The notes under the pieces: generated by a model
Databases searched by the model: none
The model's input: only the letters and a program-made list of their open reading frames with translations
What the model was told of the DNA's origin: nothing
Part shown: positions 22,110-34,390 of the stretch, one piece after another
Layout of the letters: every line of letters begins with the position of its first letter
How positions within the stretch are numbered: the first letter of the stretch is position 1
Translations under genes and position numbers: made by a program
NCBI GenBank assembly: GCA_015501595.1
Contig: JADNRX010000015.1
Location: 339,187 to 403,186 of the forward strand
Origin: Hymenopellis radicata
Taxonomy: Eukaryota; Basidiomycota; Agaricomycetes; Agaricales; Physalacriaceae
Direction of reading: 5' to 3'
DNA length: 64,000 nt

Positions 22110-22827
22110 ATGTCCTTGATGTCGACACCCCGCACCTGGATGAAGCACCTAACGCCTGCTGAACGTGACGCAGAACTAGCCTATCGGCGGTCTGTCCTGA
22201 GGCTTCCGTGAGTCTTCATTCTTTGCCGTTAGACTGGCGTTCTAACTTACCTCCAGTCTCGATACACCGCGTCAAGATCACCCATACCCGGAATTCTTTA
22301 CCACTGGTGTTTACATGATATGGCACCAGTTTACCATGGCGGAGGAGGAGTACATCAACGCCTCGTTTCCCGACTTTGAGTTCTATGTTCGGAAGGCGCG
22401 CGCGGGCAAATGGCTGACTCTGTTCCTTCGGACCTTCCTCGCTCGCTTCCCAGAGCCTGACGGGACATCCGCGGTCAAAGGACTGGAGCGTAGGAAGGTT
22501 AGTTCATCACACAAATTGTTGTGATCCTCAATCTTACCTGACACTGTACAGACCATCGTCAAGATCTTTATTAACGCGTTAGCCGCGTCGTGGTCCACCG
22601 AGGAAGGCCGACCGCAGTTGAAGGATGGGCGCCTAGATGTTATGACAGTGCGCCTCGACATCCTTCATGAGTATGTCGATGATTTCGAGTTCTTTTTTCC
22701 CGTCATGAAGGAGAGTGGGCAGGCGAGAGACGTGATTAAAGACGCCGTAGTTGCTCCGGGGGCGGCCAAAGTAAAGTGTCAGGCCAAGAGCATGATGGAG
22801 GACTCTGTGCCGGCGGGTGTAGTGTAA
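22110..22827 (+). CDS. Hypothetical protein, 204 aa
   Basis: Exons 22110-22207, 22257-22497 and 22552-22827 join in phase. The start lies 152 bp from the KDZ start, in divergent orientation. The protein is a mixed helical sequence (WHQFTMAEEEYINASF, ARAGKWLTLFLRTFLARF) with no motif I recognise. It may travel with the KDZ element or be an independent gene; nothing in the sequence decides this. Confidence 0.55.
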
Positions 22828-23328
22828 TCTGACATGCATACGGTGTAGGCAGATGGGGGTAGGACGAAAGTGCTTGTGGCTGTGCCAAGGGTCTGACATG
22901 TGCGACATCTTACATCCGAATCCATCGACATTGTGTACAGCGGAACCTCTTGCCCCACGGGTTCGTATCTTAGACGTTTCGAACAATAACAATTCGCAAG
23001 AAGATTCTCATATAACGCCGTACAGTTGAACAAAACAGTAACCGAAGCACTAATGGTAAGCCGGACTCGTAAACGTAGCAATAAGGTCGTAAACAATAAC
23101 TAAGTGGTCGTCACGTCGTAAGTAACAAGGGCTGCAGTCCAGGGAATATCGTCAGTATATAGAAAATTGCAGAGGAAAATGCGAAGTCCGTGTGCAGAAA
23201 ATAAATAAGGTCACGACGACCTATGCAATAAGAAAGACAAAGAAACACCACGCAAACCAGAAACACCACGCAAACCACATTCATCGCACACAAACTCATA
23301 TCATCGATGGACTCCCCAGCTCCCCGAT
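22828..23328. other. Convergent intergenic region, no gene seen
   Basis: Lies between the 3' ends of two convergent genes. A direct repeat (aacaccacgcaaacca) occurs twice near 23244-23278. No other structure seen. Confidence 0.4.
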
Positions 23329-25779
23329 TCATCCTAGCGCCTCGAAGACGACGTCGACACACTTGTTCAGAATGTCAGCCTCCGCGCTCGCGTCAATCGT
23401 CTCCAGGGCCCGTACAACCGCTCTGTCCATTAGGGCATCAACACTAATATCCCGAGCAAGATCTTGATAAAAAGAAGCGGCAATTACCTTGTCGGCGTCA
23501 ACGTCGGGCTCATCGTCGTCGTAGCTCTCGCGCATTTCCACATCCCCTGGCATGTCCCATACGGGGCTCGCGCGCTCCTGACCAGCCAGGACTGGCGTAT
23601 CCTCCTCATAGAAAATGACCGGACCAGATCCAGCTCGAGCACGGCGCTTCCCTTTGCTGCTGTCGGCGTCGCGAGAGCTATCTCCGGGATAAACATCGAA
23701 CTCAAGCTTCCGGCCACGAGTTTTCCAATCAACACGACAGGCGGTATCGTATTGCAGGATCGTGGAGGCATCGAAACTGCCAAAGTCGAGGTCGTTGATG
23801 GTCTGAGACGAGGTCGGCGAACTTGTGGGTGTTTCCGAGCCTTTCCTGGCTACGATGCTCGATGGCGTGCCGGTCGGACTATTCCTAGGTGTAGGGTCGG
23901 TAGACGCCGCTATAGGAAACATAGCAGGCGGCGAGTCCGATGCAACCGAAACCTGCACTGGTGGCATGCCGGGGCCTACCAAGGATGGTGGTGGTGCTGA
24001 GAGGCTGCCGGAAGACGGGGGAGGTACCCAGTATGATCCCTCATGGCGAGGAGGAGAAGGAATGTGGGGGGAATCCTGGAGGGGCGGGCCAAGTCCAAGC
24101 GTCCTCCGTATTTCCTCATCAAAGGAGGCATCCTCCACGTCCATCGCCCGACGCTCATCTTCCCATTGTGTAAGCATGGGAGATTCCCTCCATCGAAGGA
24201 CGTCCCGATATTGAGCGATGATGTCGGCGAGGCTCGAACGAAAGTGGTTGACGGCGTCCTGTAGTTCGTCCAAGGCAGCATGCTCCCCCGCTGTGGAGTT
24301 TTGGTTGGCAGCTAGCTCATGCGAGAGGAAGCTGAGAGTGGCAGTGACAGCGGCGTTAGGCAGCGCACGCTTCAAAGAAGCGATAAGAACGCTGCGGTCG
24401 AATTCGCTGGCGGTAGGACCGGAGCCAGGAATGGGAGTAACGGTAGAACTTGGTCCAGGGACAGCGCTTGGAGTAGGTGGAGGGGCGCGAACACGGACAT
24501 TCCTGTCCGTGTCCAACGACGAAGAGGGCATGCGGTTACGGTACAGAGTCCGGCGCATGGCGTCCGACTCCAAGTTCTCCATCGGAAAATATGATGTTCG
24601 GCGGGCCTCACGCACAGGCTGCGCCCCACGAATAGGGTGTGCTCTACGGCGCCGTTCAAGTTCGCGGTTCAGAGCACGCCGTTCCGCACCAGTTACCCCA
24701 CTAGAACTGGGTAGGTCGGCATTGGAGATCCCAGCGGGGTCCGAGAAGCGAGTGATGTACGATGTGGAGGGTCTGTGGGTGGACGGAGAACCAGGCACAG
24801 CAACGGGAGCGGGGATTGGAAAGTCATTAAGCACAGTAGGAGCCGTAGAAGCAGTATCGTCGCTATCATCCTCAGGCTCAGGCGACAACGGCGCTGTGTA
24901 AGCACGAGTCTCGGAGGCTGGGGGCACAGGTGGCGGGGCATCAGGGTTAAGACGGGGAATGTCGAAAGTCGCCGGGTCCAGAGGGCGAGGCGCCGGTAAA
25001 CCCCAGCGTAGACGACGCTGCACGTGAAAGAAATGCATAACTTCAAGGAAGACCTGGAGCGAAAACAGAACCGTGAGACTAGAGCCAGTGCGAAATAATA
25101 AGCGACATACCCGATGGCGCCACTGCGTCTGCATTGCGTGGTCGGGATTCATGGGGATGGGCCAGAACCTGTCGATGTCCGCATTGATACGGTTCTCCTC
25201 GCGACGAACAACCCAAAAGTTCTGTGCGAGGGCAGCTCCGTCGTAAAGGTCTCCCCACTGAGCAGAGCAATTGTTCGCCGCTTGAAGTTGCTCGGGGGAA
25301 AAAAACTGCGAAAACGTTTCAGCGAAAGGTTCCACCTGATGAGAGGTGGTGGACCAACATTATAACCGATCTCAAAACGCTGTGCGGGCTAGTGCAAGAC
25401 ATCAGTGAACGGGGTGGTGATAAAGCAGGAGGAAACGACCTACAACGTCGACGAGTGGTGCTAGTTTGATGACGCCGTCGAACGGTTGCTGTTCAAGAGT
25501 GGACTCCATGAATTGCGTGTATTCCACGAAGCGCGCGTCCAGCACTAACGCACGATTTTGCCCAACACGGACGCGCAAAGAGGGAACAAGCATGTGTAAC
25601 GGTCGGGGACAATGTTGGGTGGGAAAGAAGTGGGAGGAAACAAAGACGAAAATATCGAGGGGGACTTGGGAGAGCTTTTCAAGGCATGGCGGGATCCACG
25701 GCGACGTGTGACGATGCCCGAGGATGAAATTGTGTGGCGTCTGGATCCAGGGCATTGGACGCCTTCTTGAGATGGTCAT
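23329..25779 (-). CDS. Hypothetical protein, about 772 aa, largely disordered
   Basis: Three exons (25411-25779, 25111-25335, 23329-25053) give 772 codons in phase. The first 200 residues look folded: LVPSLRVRVGQNRALVLDAR, then FAETFSQFF and NFWVVRREENRINAD. From about residue 230 the chain is Pro/Ser/Arg-rich and low in structure, ending with an acidic segment and a short helical C-terminus. A possible extra intron at 23462-23488 would remove nine residues. I do not recognise a family. It sits in an accessory block beside a KDZ element, and similar disordered orphan proteins are common in mushroom accessory DNA. Confidence 0.55.
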
Positions 25780-25799
25780 GCGGCGTGGGCGGGTGTTTC

Positions 25800-26489
25800 G
25801 GATTGGATGCCGCAGCGGATGTCGCTCATGGTTGGCTAGTCAAAGTCGACGAACACGTCCTCCACCTCAATAGCGAGGGTGGTCGTCTCGTCGTGCCCTG
25901 CAAAGTCCACGAACACGTCCACCACCTGGACGACACTTCAATGCACGCAAAGTCATGATAATGCGGGACTCACTTCAGAGCAAAACGCCGTGAAGCAAGC
26001 GCGCGGAAGGAAGACGACCGTACGTATGAGGCGTTGCGCGCGGAATTATGGGAGGCGGATGATTCGAGGGCGACAGGGAAGGCGTATTGGCGATCCAACC
26101 GGGTTTTCAGAGAGCAATCCAACCGGGTTTTCAGAGAGCAAGCAGGAAATGTGAGGGAAGTCGTCGTCAATCAGGATGGGACGTGGCAGGGCGAGGAAGA
26201 TAGAATAGCGTGTCAGGGCCTGAGTCCAGACCTGTCGTTCAATCCGAAGCGTCGGCTATTGCCGAAAGCATGTGCTTCGGCCAATTCCGAGGGAAGGGAA
26301 GCGGCGGTTATTCCCGAAAGCAGAGGACTGTCAGTGTCATGGATACACATACACGTTCCTCGCTTCACCCAACCCCGCCATCATGCAGTGTTTCTGGCTG
26401 TTTCTGGATGTCCGCGCGAGCTGGACTTGGAGACTTCCAAATCCGGTGGGTGAGTCCCGTTTCCTCTCTGACTCGCATACCGACGATTG
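25800..26489 (+). other. Unresolved open segment
   Basis: A plus-strand frame over 25970-26180 looks coding (AKRREASARKDD, TYEALRAELWEADD) but has no clear start and runs into less convincing sequence. Two near-copies of a GTCGACGAACACGTCC-type phrase lie at 25845-25930. The segment could be 5' exons of the gene at 26490 or part of another gene. Confidence 0.3.
26094..26141 (+). repeat. Perfect 24-bp tandem duplication
   Basis: Two identical 24-nt units starting tccaaccgggttttcagaga lie head to tail. The length keeps frame, adding eight residues to the possible coding segment there. Confidence 0.9.
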
Positions 26490-27310
26490 ATGTCCCTTCG
26501 TCCAGAGCACGATCATATTGTCCCTCTATACGATGGCCCCGTGCCTTGCTATGGCGCGACATTAGATGCACCCGATTTCGCCACCGTTATCCTCGCCAAG
26601 TTCGCACGTACCGACCGCGACTGCATCAGCCCCGCTCACCGCGCCCAAAAAGCCGTCTTTATGGAGATGGATGAACTTCCACCGGTTCTGTACGACAGGC
26701 AGTTGTTCTGCTATACACGTTTCTGCTTCTCGCAGGATGAACTGGACCGGTTGTCGACCTTTCGCCCTTGGTACTTAGCCGCGGAATTGGAGGGCCGTTT
26801 ATGGCGTTTCGGTCATGCTTTAAGCATGAATGGAACGAGAACATCGCTTCCATTAGCGAGAATGAGGCAGAGGTGAGTCGAACTTATCCTTCTCATTAGC
26901 GTCTACTCAACATTACCAGGCGCTTTTATTCCGGCTCAAGTTCAACCTTTTCGCAACGGCGCAGCGCACGGAGTCGTCCCCCCCATGGTTGTTTCTTCCT
27001 CCTGATAGTGCGGATCTCTGCGCTGATAGAGATGGGGAGTGGGAGCGGCTTGCGGGATACAATGATTTCAGGCGCGTCTGGGCCATGCGACGCGAAGTCT
27101 CTGACGCACATGCCCTGTAAGTACCAACGTTCTTCGTTGGACACCTCTAACATGTCAGTTTCCAGACTGCCAGAGGTGGGACAGTGGATCGCTGCCGTGG
27201 ATCGTCGCCATGATAGAGTGGAGAAGTATAAACAAGACGCGTATTGGCTGGGGAAGTTTATCTGCTGGTTGAAAGGGCCTGACTCTGAAAACGACGCGTC
27301 GCAACATTAG
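26490..27310 (+). CDS. Hypothetical protein, about 241 aa, with one-base frameshift
   Basis: Exons 26490-26872, 26920-27116 and 27166-27310. The first exon starts MSLRPEHDHIVPLYDG. Near 26789-26793 (gagggccgtt) the reading must shift by one base to continue as MAFRSCFKHEWN and on to the donor at 26873; adding one base there makes the whole exon chain divisible by three. The third exon uses the acceptor TTTCCAG at 27165, not the CAG nine bases earlier. Trp and charged residues are frequent (WLFLPPDSADLCADRDGEWERL). No known domain. Confidence 0.5.
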
Positions 27311-28360
27311 AAATCGAATATTGTATATGTAGTCTATGCAATGAATGTGCTCTACGTCAATCTAAAGGCGGGCAATAGGGTAGAACTTGAATGTACGCCT
27401 GGGTGTGACCAAGTCTCGGGTCACACTCCCGACGTCACCCTCCCGCCAATGTTGATGCTCTACCAGGCGGGTAGTAGTTTTATTGTCACCCGCGATACCT
27501 CGTACTGCGAGCTAAGAGCGGGTCTTTGGTCAGGGGCCAATATGAGAACCATAGGAGTTTTTGTCTGATAACATTAAGCAATGCTCCAAAGGATCTCATT
27601 AGCGCTTAATGACTACAACAAGTTCACAACCTTTTCAAGAAAATGCGAAGGACAAGGGACTTTTGTAACTTCAAGAGACAGGTTGATACATCGGGTAGGT
27701 AGTCTTACAGTACAATTTTACGTCGAGGAGATGGTAGATACTTCCAAGAATGAACACAGAGGTAGACTACTCGATAACAAATGCCAATGCGGCGAGCAAT
27801 TCCTCTACACGTCCCGGATCGGTCCCCAACCCAAGTGACAGAGCCACGCGTGCAGATATTTCAGGGCCAAGGAGACACGCTACGGCTATTGTTGAGCAAC
27901 GAAAGCGCGAACACCGAACCAGGCGTACCTGTCGTCGCCAAAAGGCTCATATTGACCATGTCATAAACACCAATGGCAGCAAAATCAGCTTCCAAGTCGG
28001 AGAGGCCCAAGACTCCCAACCAGAGGTGAACCTCCTGATCGACTCCTTTGTCGTTCAACACGAGTGGAGCCAAAGCAGGGCCGGTGTCGGTTAGTACTAA
28101 TGACATGTTAAGACGGTTCACGTAATTTGAAACAGTAAGACTAACCGATTCTGTTGTTGGAGTAGTGCAGATTAATGGCCTTTCGTTGCGCACTTATAAA
28201 TTTGCGTATGTTCTCCCGCGAATTGGCAAGTCGACTGACAGTGCGCACGTCCACCATGATGTAGAATGTAGGAAAGTCCGAATATGGACAAGAATACCTC
28301 GGTCCTGCCTACTTTGGGTTTCGAGAGTTGCCGTATGTTGGACTTGAACGCTTCACAATA
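27311..28360. other. No supported gene
   Basis: Two overlapping opposite-strand frames (27750-28094 plus, 114 codons; 27861-28104 minus) are both open, and neither has splice or domain support. The minus frame is hydrophobic and could be an exon. I cannot choose. Confidence 0.3.
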
Positions 28361-29060
28361 ATGCCCGGAGGTCGACCCCGAAAAATAGCTCATGGGGGTG
28401 GGAGACCGCCTTTGTACGTCTCTGAAGAGGATCGCCAAACAGCCCGAAGGAAAAGTAAAACAATGTGGTACCATCGTGCCGAGTACGTCCTCTCGTGATA
28501 GTCGGCGATGGTCCTCAGCTGAAAAGGTCGTATAGGGTTCATGAGCGCATTAAAAAGCAGATGCGTGAACGGTACTGGGACAAGAAGGGGCAAGATGACG
28601 CAGAGAGGAAAGAAGGGTCCATTCAGGAGGACGATCATGAACATCACGCGCAACGCGAGTGAGCGATCGCTAACCCGTTCTACTCACAATGGCCCTCTGA
28701 CAATGCCATAGCCAGGACGATTCACCGCCGTTAGCGCGAGCCCGAGCTGTCCTCAAAGAATTCTCGGATTATATTGGCCCAAGCCACGACAAATTCGTAG
28801 CTCATGCTATGGAAATGATTCGACGTGACTACCGACCAGGGGAAAGTTCTCCCATCTTGGACGACATTGAACAGCGAATTGCTGGCTGGGAGCAGATGAT
28901 TCACGGCATCCTAAATGAGCTCTTGAACACCGTTGGGGCCTGGGGCGCAGAGTATTTGGAAGTTCAGGGCATTCAGGAGGTTTTCCAGACGGTTGGAAGG
29001 AGAATCAACGACATCCACGTAGCACATCTTGAAGCCACTTTGAAATTTCCTGTAGATTAG
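28361..29060 (+). CDS. Hypothetical basic protein, 200 aa, AT-hook-like N-terminus
   Basis: Exons 28361-28482, 28527-28658 and 28712-29060 join exactly to 201 codons. The N-terminus MPGGRPRKIAHGGGRPP carries two GRP cores, one of them the GRPRK of AT hooks. A basic, helical stretch follows (EEDRQTARRKSKTMWYHR, ERIKKQMRERYWDKK). The C-terminal half is a helical domain (ARAVLKEFSDYIG, WEQMIHGILNELL, VFQTVGRRINDIH). DNA binding is a guess from the N-terminus only. Confidence 0.55.
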
Positions 29061-29226
29061 AGAGTATGATTCACATTACACTCAGTCAAGCCCCGGGAGC
29101 CAATTTTGGAAGACAATTGTAACATTTATTTGCACGTAAAGATTGGCACGTAAAGACAGACGATTCACAATACACGTAAGGACAGAAGAGGCAGGACGGC
29201 TCCCACACGACAACAAGAACAAGGAT

Positions 29227-30278
29227 CTAAGGAAGGAGCATGCATGCACCGCCCGCTAGGGCGGCCTCGACAACTTGTTTGCCGACGTCAGCACTGGGAA
29301 CGGACCGGAATACGGCGCCGCTGACGCCGATGCAGTTAGGAGAGGCGCGGTCCCTTGAAAATCCGTTAGATAGACCACCAAATATGATAACAAGCGATGA
29401 TACGGACCATCCTGCAATGATCCCGACGACGCGGCCCCTAGTGATAACGTAGTACGGACCAGGTGTGCCAGGAGAGGGGCGGGTATAATTATAGTTGGCG
29501 GGAAGAACTTGGAAGAACTGATAACCTGAACAACGGGAATTTGAGCATCGGTGTTGGAAGAGACAATAATAACCTACCGCCGTTAGTAGCGGGCTGGGCG
29601 GGAGCAGGCGTGACCGCCGTGGATGCGGGAGGTGAAGCCACAGCGGGCGCGGCAGACAAAGTAGTGGCGGGAGCAGCAGGTACAGCGCTAACAGCCTGAG
29701 TGCCGGGAGCTACCGGGGCCTGGCTTGCAGTGGCGACGGGAGTGGCGGCGGGGGTAGTCACGGACGTCTGGGTGGCGTACGCGGGTGGGACGGAAACTTG
29801 GGAGTACGTCAGTCGTCGAGAGTTGCATGAACTGGAAGAAGGGACATACAGACGCCGATGGAGCTAGATTGCCCTGAAACTGATCCGCTTTTAATTAGAA
29901 CGCGAGGCAAGATATCGGAGTCAACCTACCGGCGGGAGGGGTTGCGGACGCATTCGTGGCTGAAATGGATGAGCCAGAACACGAAACGCCGGGAAAAGAA
30001 TAGACTTGCCAGTTGGCGCTGCATTTTCTGTACAAAGGACGTCAGTGAAAGAGGACAGGAACTCAAACCACGGCGTGACATGCCTTCAAAGCGGGCTGTA
30101 GCGATTCCAATAAGGTCTGTGAGGAGACCCGCCTCTTGAGGGGTAAGCTGGATGTCGCGGAGGCGCTGGGCAATATCTAACATAGATTAATTAGTTACAG
30201 ACGCGTCGAGAAACCAAGGAAGCAGGTACGGAGGAGGTCGTCACTGTCGACGGGCTTGCTCGGGGTCATTTTGGCCAT
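29227..30278 (-). CDS. RNase H1 N-terminal (viroplasmin-like) domain protein, 227 aa
   Basis: Seven exons (30215-30278, 30069-30176, 30010-30027, 29930-29959, 29578-29796, 29408-29525, 29227-29353) sum to 228 codons. The C-terminal part has the fold signature seen in many mushroom proteins: YQFFQVLPANYNY, then GPYYVITRGRVVGII, W, and IGVSGAVFRSV. In RNase H1 this small domain binds RNA/DNA hybrids; the catalytic domain is absent here. The middle is Ala/Pro/Thr-rich linker. One intron starts with GC (GCAAGT at 30009) and exon 3 is only 18 nt, so the 5' half of the model is less certain. It is divergent from the gene at 30521 with 242 bp between starts. Confidence 0.7.
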
Positions 30279-30520
30279 ATTGCTGAAAGACGAGATGGTT
30301 GAATAAGAGTGAGAGGAGGTAAGGAACCGGTAGCGCAAAATCGACGTTTAAATACCCAAAGCGTGGGTTACAACTGTATAGTTGCGGCGTCCGTGCAACA
30401 AGGTTGTTCATCCTAGAATGGGTAAATGGGCTTCCGCTTTTAGAATATCCGTCGTGCAGAAAGAGTCAGAAACGGATCCGCTTGAGTGCCACGCGCAAGA
30501 GGGAACGACTACTAGAGGTC

Positions 30521-33500
30521 ATGGCGAAGAAAAGGAAAGAGAGAAAGTAAGTGTCGTAGAACATGTGAAAGGATTGCTTGCTAAGCAGCATATGATAGCA
30601 GTGACGAATCGGAGGTTTCCGAAAGCGACTCGGACTCTGGCAAGGTGTGGGTCCCAAAATTCCTCAAAGGTTGGCTTGGTGGCGAGGCCCGACAATACGC
30701 ATACGACAATCACGTCGCCGAATTCTGTCAACTCAACGCGAAGAGTGCCCACGACGGAACTGCGTATGCCACACGGGCCTCGAACGAGATGATGCTGCTT
30801 TTCGGCGAACTTGGTCCCTGGGGAGCGGATTCGAAGCTGTTGGAGCAGGAGATGGACGACGAGGACCTTGTGCCTTATGACGCCCCAGAGACTACGCAGG
30901 AGCGAGGAGCGCGGAAAGTGCGAATTATTTTGTTTGTTAGTGGCAGGCGACGCTGACTTGGAGTATTCTAGAACTCCAAGAATACGACACAGAGCCCTGG
31001 TGCTGAGGGCGCTGGACAGAGTGCTGAGGCTGACGGTCCTAGTGCGGACGCGTCAGGCGTGTCCCAGAAAGTAAGCACATTTTTTATACGGTGTTTATTA
31101 CGGGACTAATATTTTGGGCAGCGGGGTGGAGGACACGCACGAGGGACTAAGCGAAAGCATTCAGATGATGTGCAAGAGGAGTCTATCCAGTCCAAGGAAG
31201 CTAGAGCTTATAGGCGGGCTCATATTGAGCGCTTTCGTGTGGTTTGTCGCGTTGTCAATATTCAACAGGGACTATCTAACTGAACGTTGTAGAGCTACAC
31301 TAATTGGCTCCGATACCGCTACAAGAAGGATGAAGAGGGCGATACTGCGCGAGGGCGACATAAGCCCGGCAAGGCGGGGAAGACGTCTGTTAAGTCAAGC
31401 CCCTCGGACACATCGGGAGAGAATTTAGCGGTCCTGATGGTGCACGAACTCTTGGGGCTTGGTCGCGCGACCGTTCATGTTGCGCACCCCTTCCAACTAT
31501 GGGCGAAGGATCAGCCTGAGGAATTTCGGACCAGGTGGTTGAAGCGGTATAAGGCGGCGGGCAAACCTAGACACGGACGTGCGGGGGCCGAAATGCAATA
31601 CTACGCGCAAAAGTTCCACAAGTGCACGGAGGACGTTCAACAAACGTACATCGATAAATGTTCCGCGCTGAAGGAAGCCGCACACGCGAACAGAGAGAAA
31701 ATGTCGGAAATGGTGAACACGCGTTTGGATCCCGAGCGTGCAGCAGAGTACGCATGCGATTTATGCAGCTCTCACAGAACTGACTTTGCTCGTAGACTCC
31801 TCGCAAACATTCCTTTCATTTTGGACCCTTTCCTCACCTCCCTAAGCAACATGTTGCATGCAAAGGTGTCATTCTGCATGGGGGTACCAGATCCTACTGA
31901 TGGTGGACGACTCGTCATTCGAACGTACGTTTGTTTCTTTGCTATATGTGAAATCGATATTTAGTTTGGGAGTAGATTGGACCGGGGAGAAAACCATGAC
32001 CCCATTCCGGTTTCCTTCGGGAAGTCTCCCCTGTTCGCCAGGCATATCGACGCGTTCAAGGAATTTCTGGACGACGCTTATTGTACGTACTTAAGTTGTG
32101 CTTTAACTTCAAACTGACAGTGCTATTGTAGCACCGGCGGAATTGAGAGCTTGCGCCATTCCAGGAACGGTTCCGAAATCACCCAAGAAATCCGTACGGA
32201 GTACAGATGGTCAGATTGTCATCGTCGTACAGAATATGTCCATTCCGGCGGGCGAGAATTGGGCGAAGCGGAACTCGGGCGGCGATGAGTCCGACGACGA
32301 TTCGGGTAACGAGAACGAGAAGCGTCGCCGACGGCGAAAGGCTCGCGAGGAACGAGACAGACAGCGCGAAGAAGACGGTCCGCCTCCCAAGCGCCCTCGC
32401 GGTCGTCCGAGAAAGAATGTGAATATGAATGAGGAGGAGGAGAGCGATGTGGCTCCCAAGAAGAAGAAGTCGATGCCAGAGAAAGCAGCGAAGAAGGGTA
32501 GAAAGAAGGCACTGCCTTCGACAACGAGGACCTCCACAGCATCGGGTTCTGCCACATTGGTGGATGTATCATCGAGTCGCGGCCGGAAAAAAGCGCCACC
32601 TGCCACTTCCGCTCATCGGAAGCAACTGCTCAGTTTGGCGAAGCAGGTTCCCAGCCCAACGGGAGCGACGGACGAGGACGAGCAGGTCACTGCTCAGCCA
32701 CAACTCCGCCGACTACGCCGGGGTGCATCACGCGTACCTTCATCTCCTCCACCATCTCCTCCACCACCTCCACAATCCCCTTCTCCTCCACCCCCTTCTC
32801 CTCCACCATCTCATCCACCTAGACAGGCACGCCCGAGGCCAAAGCCAAACTTCAAGAAGAAGGATGATCGCCCACAGATCTTGGAAGGAATACCGGAGGA
32901 TGACCTGGTGGCAGATTCATTCAGCTTGGACGTTGACGAGTTTGAAGCCCCCACGACGAGGGTAGATGATGCTGATATGGACGACTTCATGGACACCTTC
33001 GATTTCTCGCCGATCATCAAGCCTGGTGAGAACCCTTTCGCCCGTACGAACGTTGGGCTGGAAGGCGCTGGCCTTGACGTGCGAAAGAAGACGGTGGAGG
33101 CTACCGACCGTGTTACGAGGTCTAGCCAGCGAAATCGCGTGCCGCCTACTGGCGACAAAAGGATCCAAGCAGAGGCTTCATCGTCACGACCGACGATTGC
33201 ATCTAGACGCGGAAAACCACCATCGACTCGCGCCGCCGTTGCTGCCCCTCCGTCACCACCGTTCAATCCATTTGACAAGTCGGGCTGGTCCGACTGGTTT
33301 GTGCTCTGTCATGACCAATTCGACAGCATTTCGTGGGATGACTGGCAGACAATGTTGAACTTGTGGACACGTGTTGAAGGGTTGGCACGTTTTCGGCTTG
33401 GAAACGTCGTCCTTGGGTACCGCTCAACGGATGAGAGACCGGCGGCGTTGACACAGTGGGTTAACATACGACGGGTTAAACCTATGGACATCGCCCGTAA

Positions 33501-33813
33501 GGATCTCAAGAAGTTTGCCACCGATTTCTGGCGATGGTGGGTGCATGTGCAGCCGGCTTGGAGGGATGTGGCGGGGTTGGATGGCCCGTTGACCGAGGAG
33601 CATCGCCCCGATCCAGCTGGGCGGGACTGGGGGGAGCTGCGCCAGGCGAAGGGTCGGAATGGCCTCGCTTCCGTAATCGCTTGTCTTCATTGGTGGGGCC
33701 GACACCATACGCTGACGAAGGGTCCTGACGCGCTGGGGAGACAATGGCGTGAAGCCGTGGCCGACGTCACTTATGTTTTGGAAGGGCTTCTGGCGGCGGG
33801 GTGGGAGGCGTAA
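30521..33813 (+). CDS. Hypothetical protein, 994 aa, AT-hook and polyproline linker
   Basis: Seven exons (30521-30546, 30599-30917, 30972-31070, 31122-31241, 31293-31924, 31976-32082, 32132-33813) give 995 codons in phase. The N-terminal half has a KVWVPKFLKGWLGGEARQY block and a conserved-looking helical region (VMVHELLGLG-like start, FQLWAKDQPEEFRTRW). Around residue 522 is a canonical AT hook (KRPRGRPRKN) amid Lys/Arg clusters that would serve as nuclear signals. At about 639-662 is a Pro/Ser run. The last 180 residues are Trp-rich (GWSDWFVLCHDQF, WRWWVHVQPAW, LHWWGRHH). I do not recognise the family; a nuclear, DNA-binding role is inferred from the hook. Confidence 0.65.
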
Positions 33814-34158
33814 TTTTGCTTGCGGCGTCTCGGACTCCTCGAACTGTTGGTATGGGTTGGTGATTCTCGAACTGTTTGTATGGTTGGTGATCTGCATCGA
33901 GGTTGGTGATTGGGATGAGGACAGGACTGTTCAGGACGACGATTTTACGACTTCAAATAACGACACACCTAGCCTTAACAATTACTTACGGATGGATACC
34001 TTAACGACTACTTACTGATACCTTAACGACTACGTACTGATACTACATACTTAAAACATCATTTACGATTGCAGCGTGACTTCGATTATTTAGTCTGGCT
34101 AATAAACTACAGTGGACTGCACGGAGGGTGAACACCTGTGAGCGTAATGAATTGACAA
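33814..34158. other. Intergenic
   Basis: 3' flank of the 994-aa gene with short repeats of gattctcgaactgtt (33851-33880) and of ttaacgactact plus tactgatacc (34000-34040). No gene. Confidence 0.4.
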
Positions 34159-34244
34159 GCCTGCTTGGCTCAGTTGGTAAGAGCACCGGATTCAGATGTT
34201 GCTCTGCATCTGGGGTGATGCGGGTTCGAGTCCCGCAGTAGGCA
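34159..34244 (+). tRNA. tRNA with 11-nt intron; anticodon read as CAG
   Basis: Acceptor GCCTGCT/AGTAGGC pairs fully with one G-U; D stem GCTC/GAGC; anticodon stem CCGGA/TCTGG; T arm GCGGG-TTCGAGT-CCCGC; discriminator A. The loop begins TTCAGA, so the anticodon by position is CAG (Leu), followed by an intron TGTTGCTCTGC that can pair with it. The variable region is short (class I), unlike a Leu tRNA, and the body resembles eukaryotic tRNA-Lys. The isotype is therefore uncertain. Confidence 0.7.
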
Positions 34245-34390
34245 TGACTCCAAAGTTCACATTTTTTTACAAAGTGTAATATGATCTTGATCTGAAAGTC
34301 TTTTTGCAAAGTGTAATAATTATTAACTACTGGAGACACTCTAACTGATGCTGCAACTTCAACCATCCAGCACTTGCCTTCAAGCATATA

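Noticed and set aside
24218..24901. 227-codon plus-strand frame
   Set aside because: It is antisense to the low-complexity exon of the 772-residue gene, without its own signals.
26490..26880. A separate short gene ending at 26876
   Set aside because: The conserved-looking reading continues into the next exon after a one-base shift, so a frameshifted longer gene fits better.
27750..28104. Overlapping plus and minus frames
   Set aside because: Both are open but neither has domain or splice evidence, so no gene is called.
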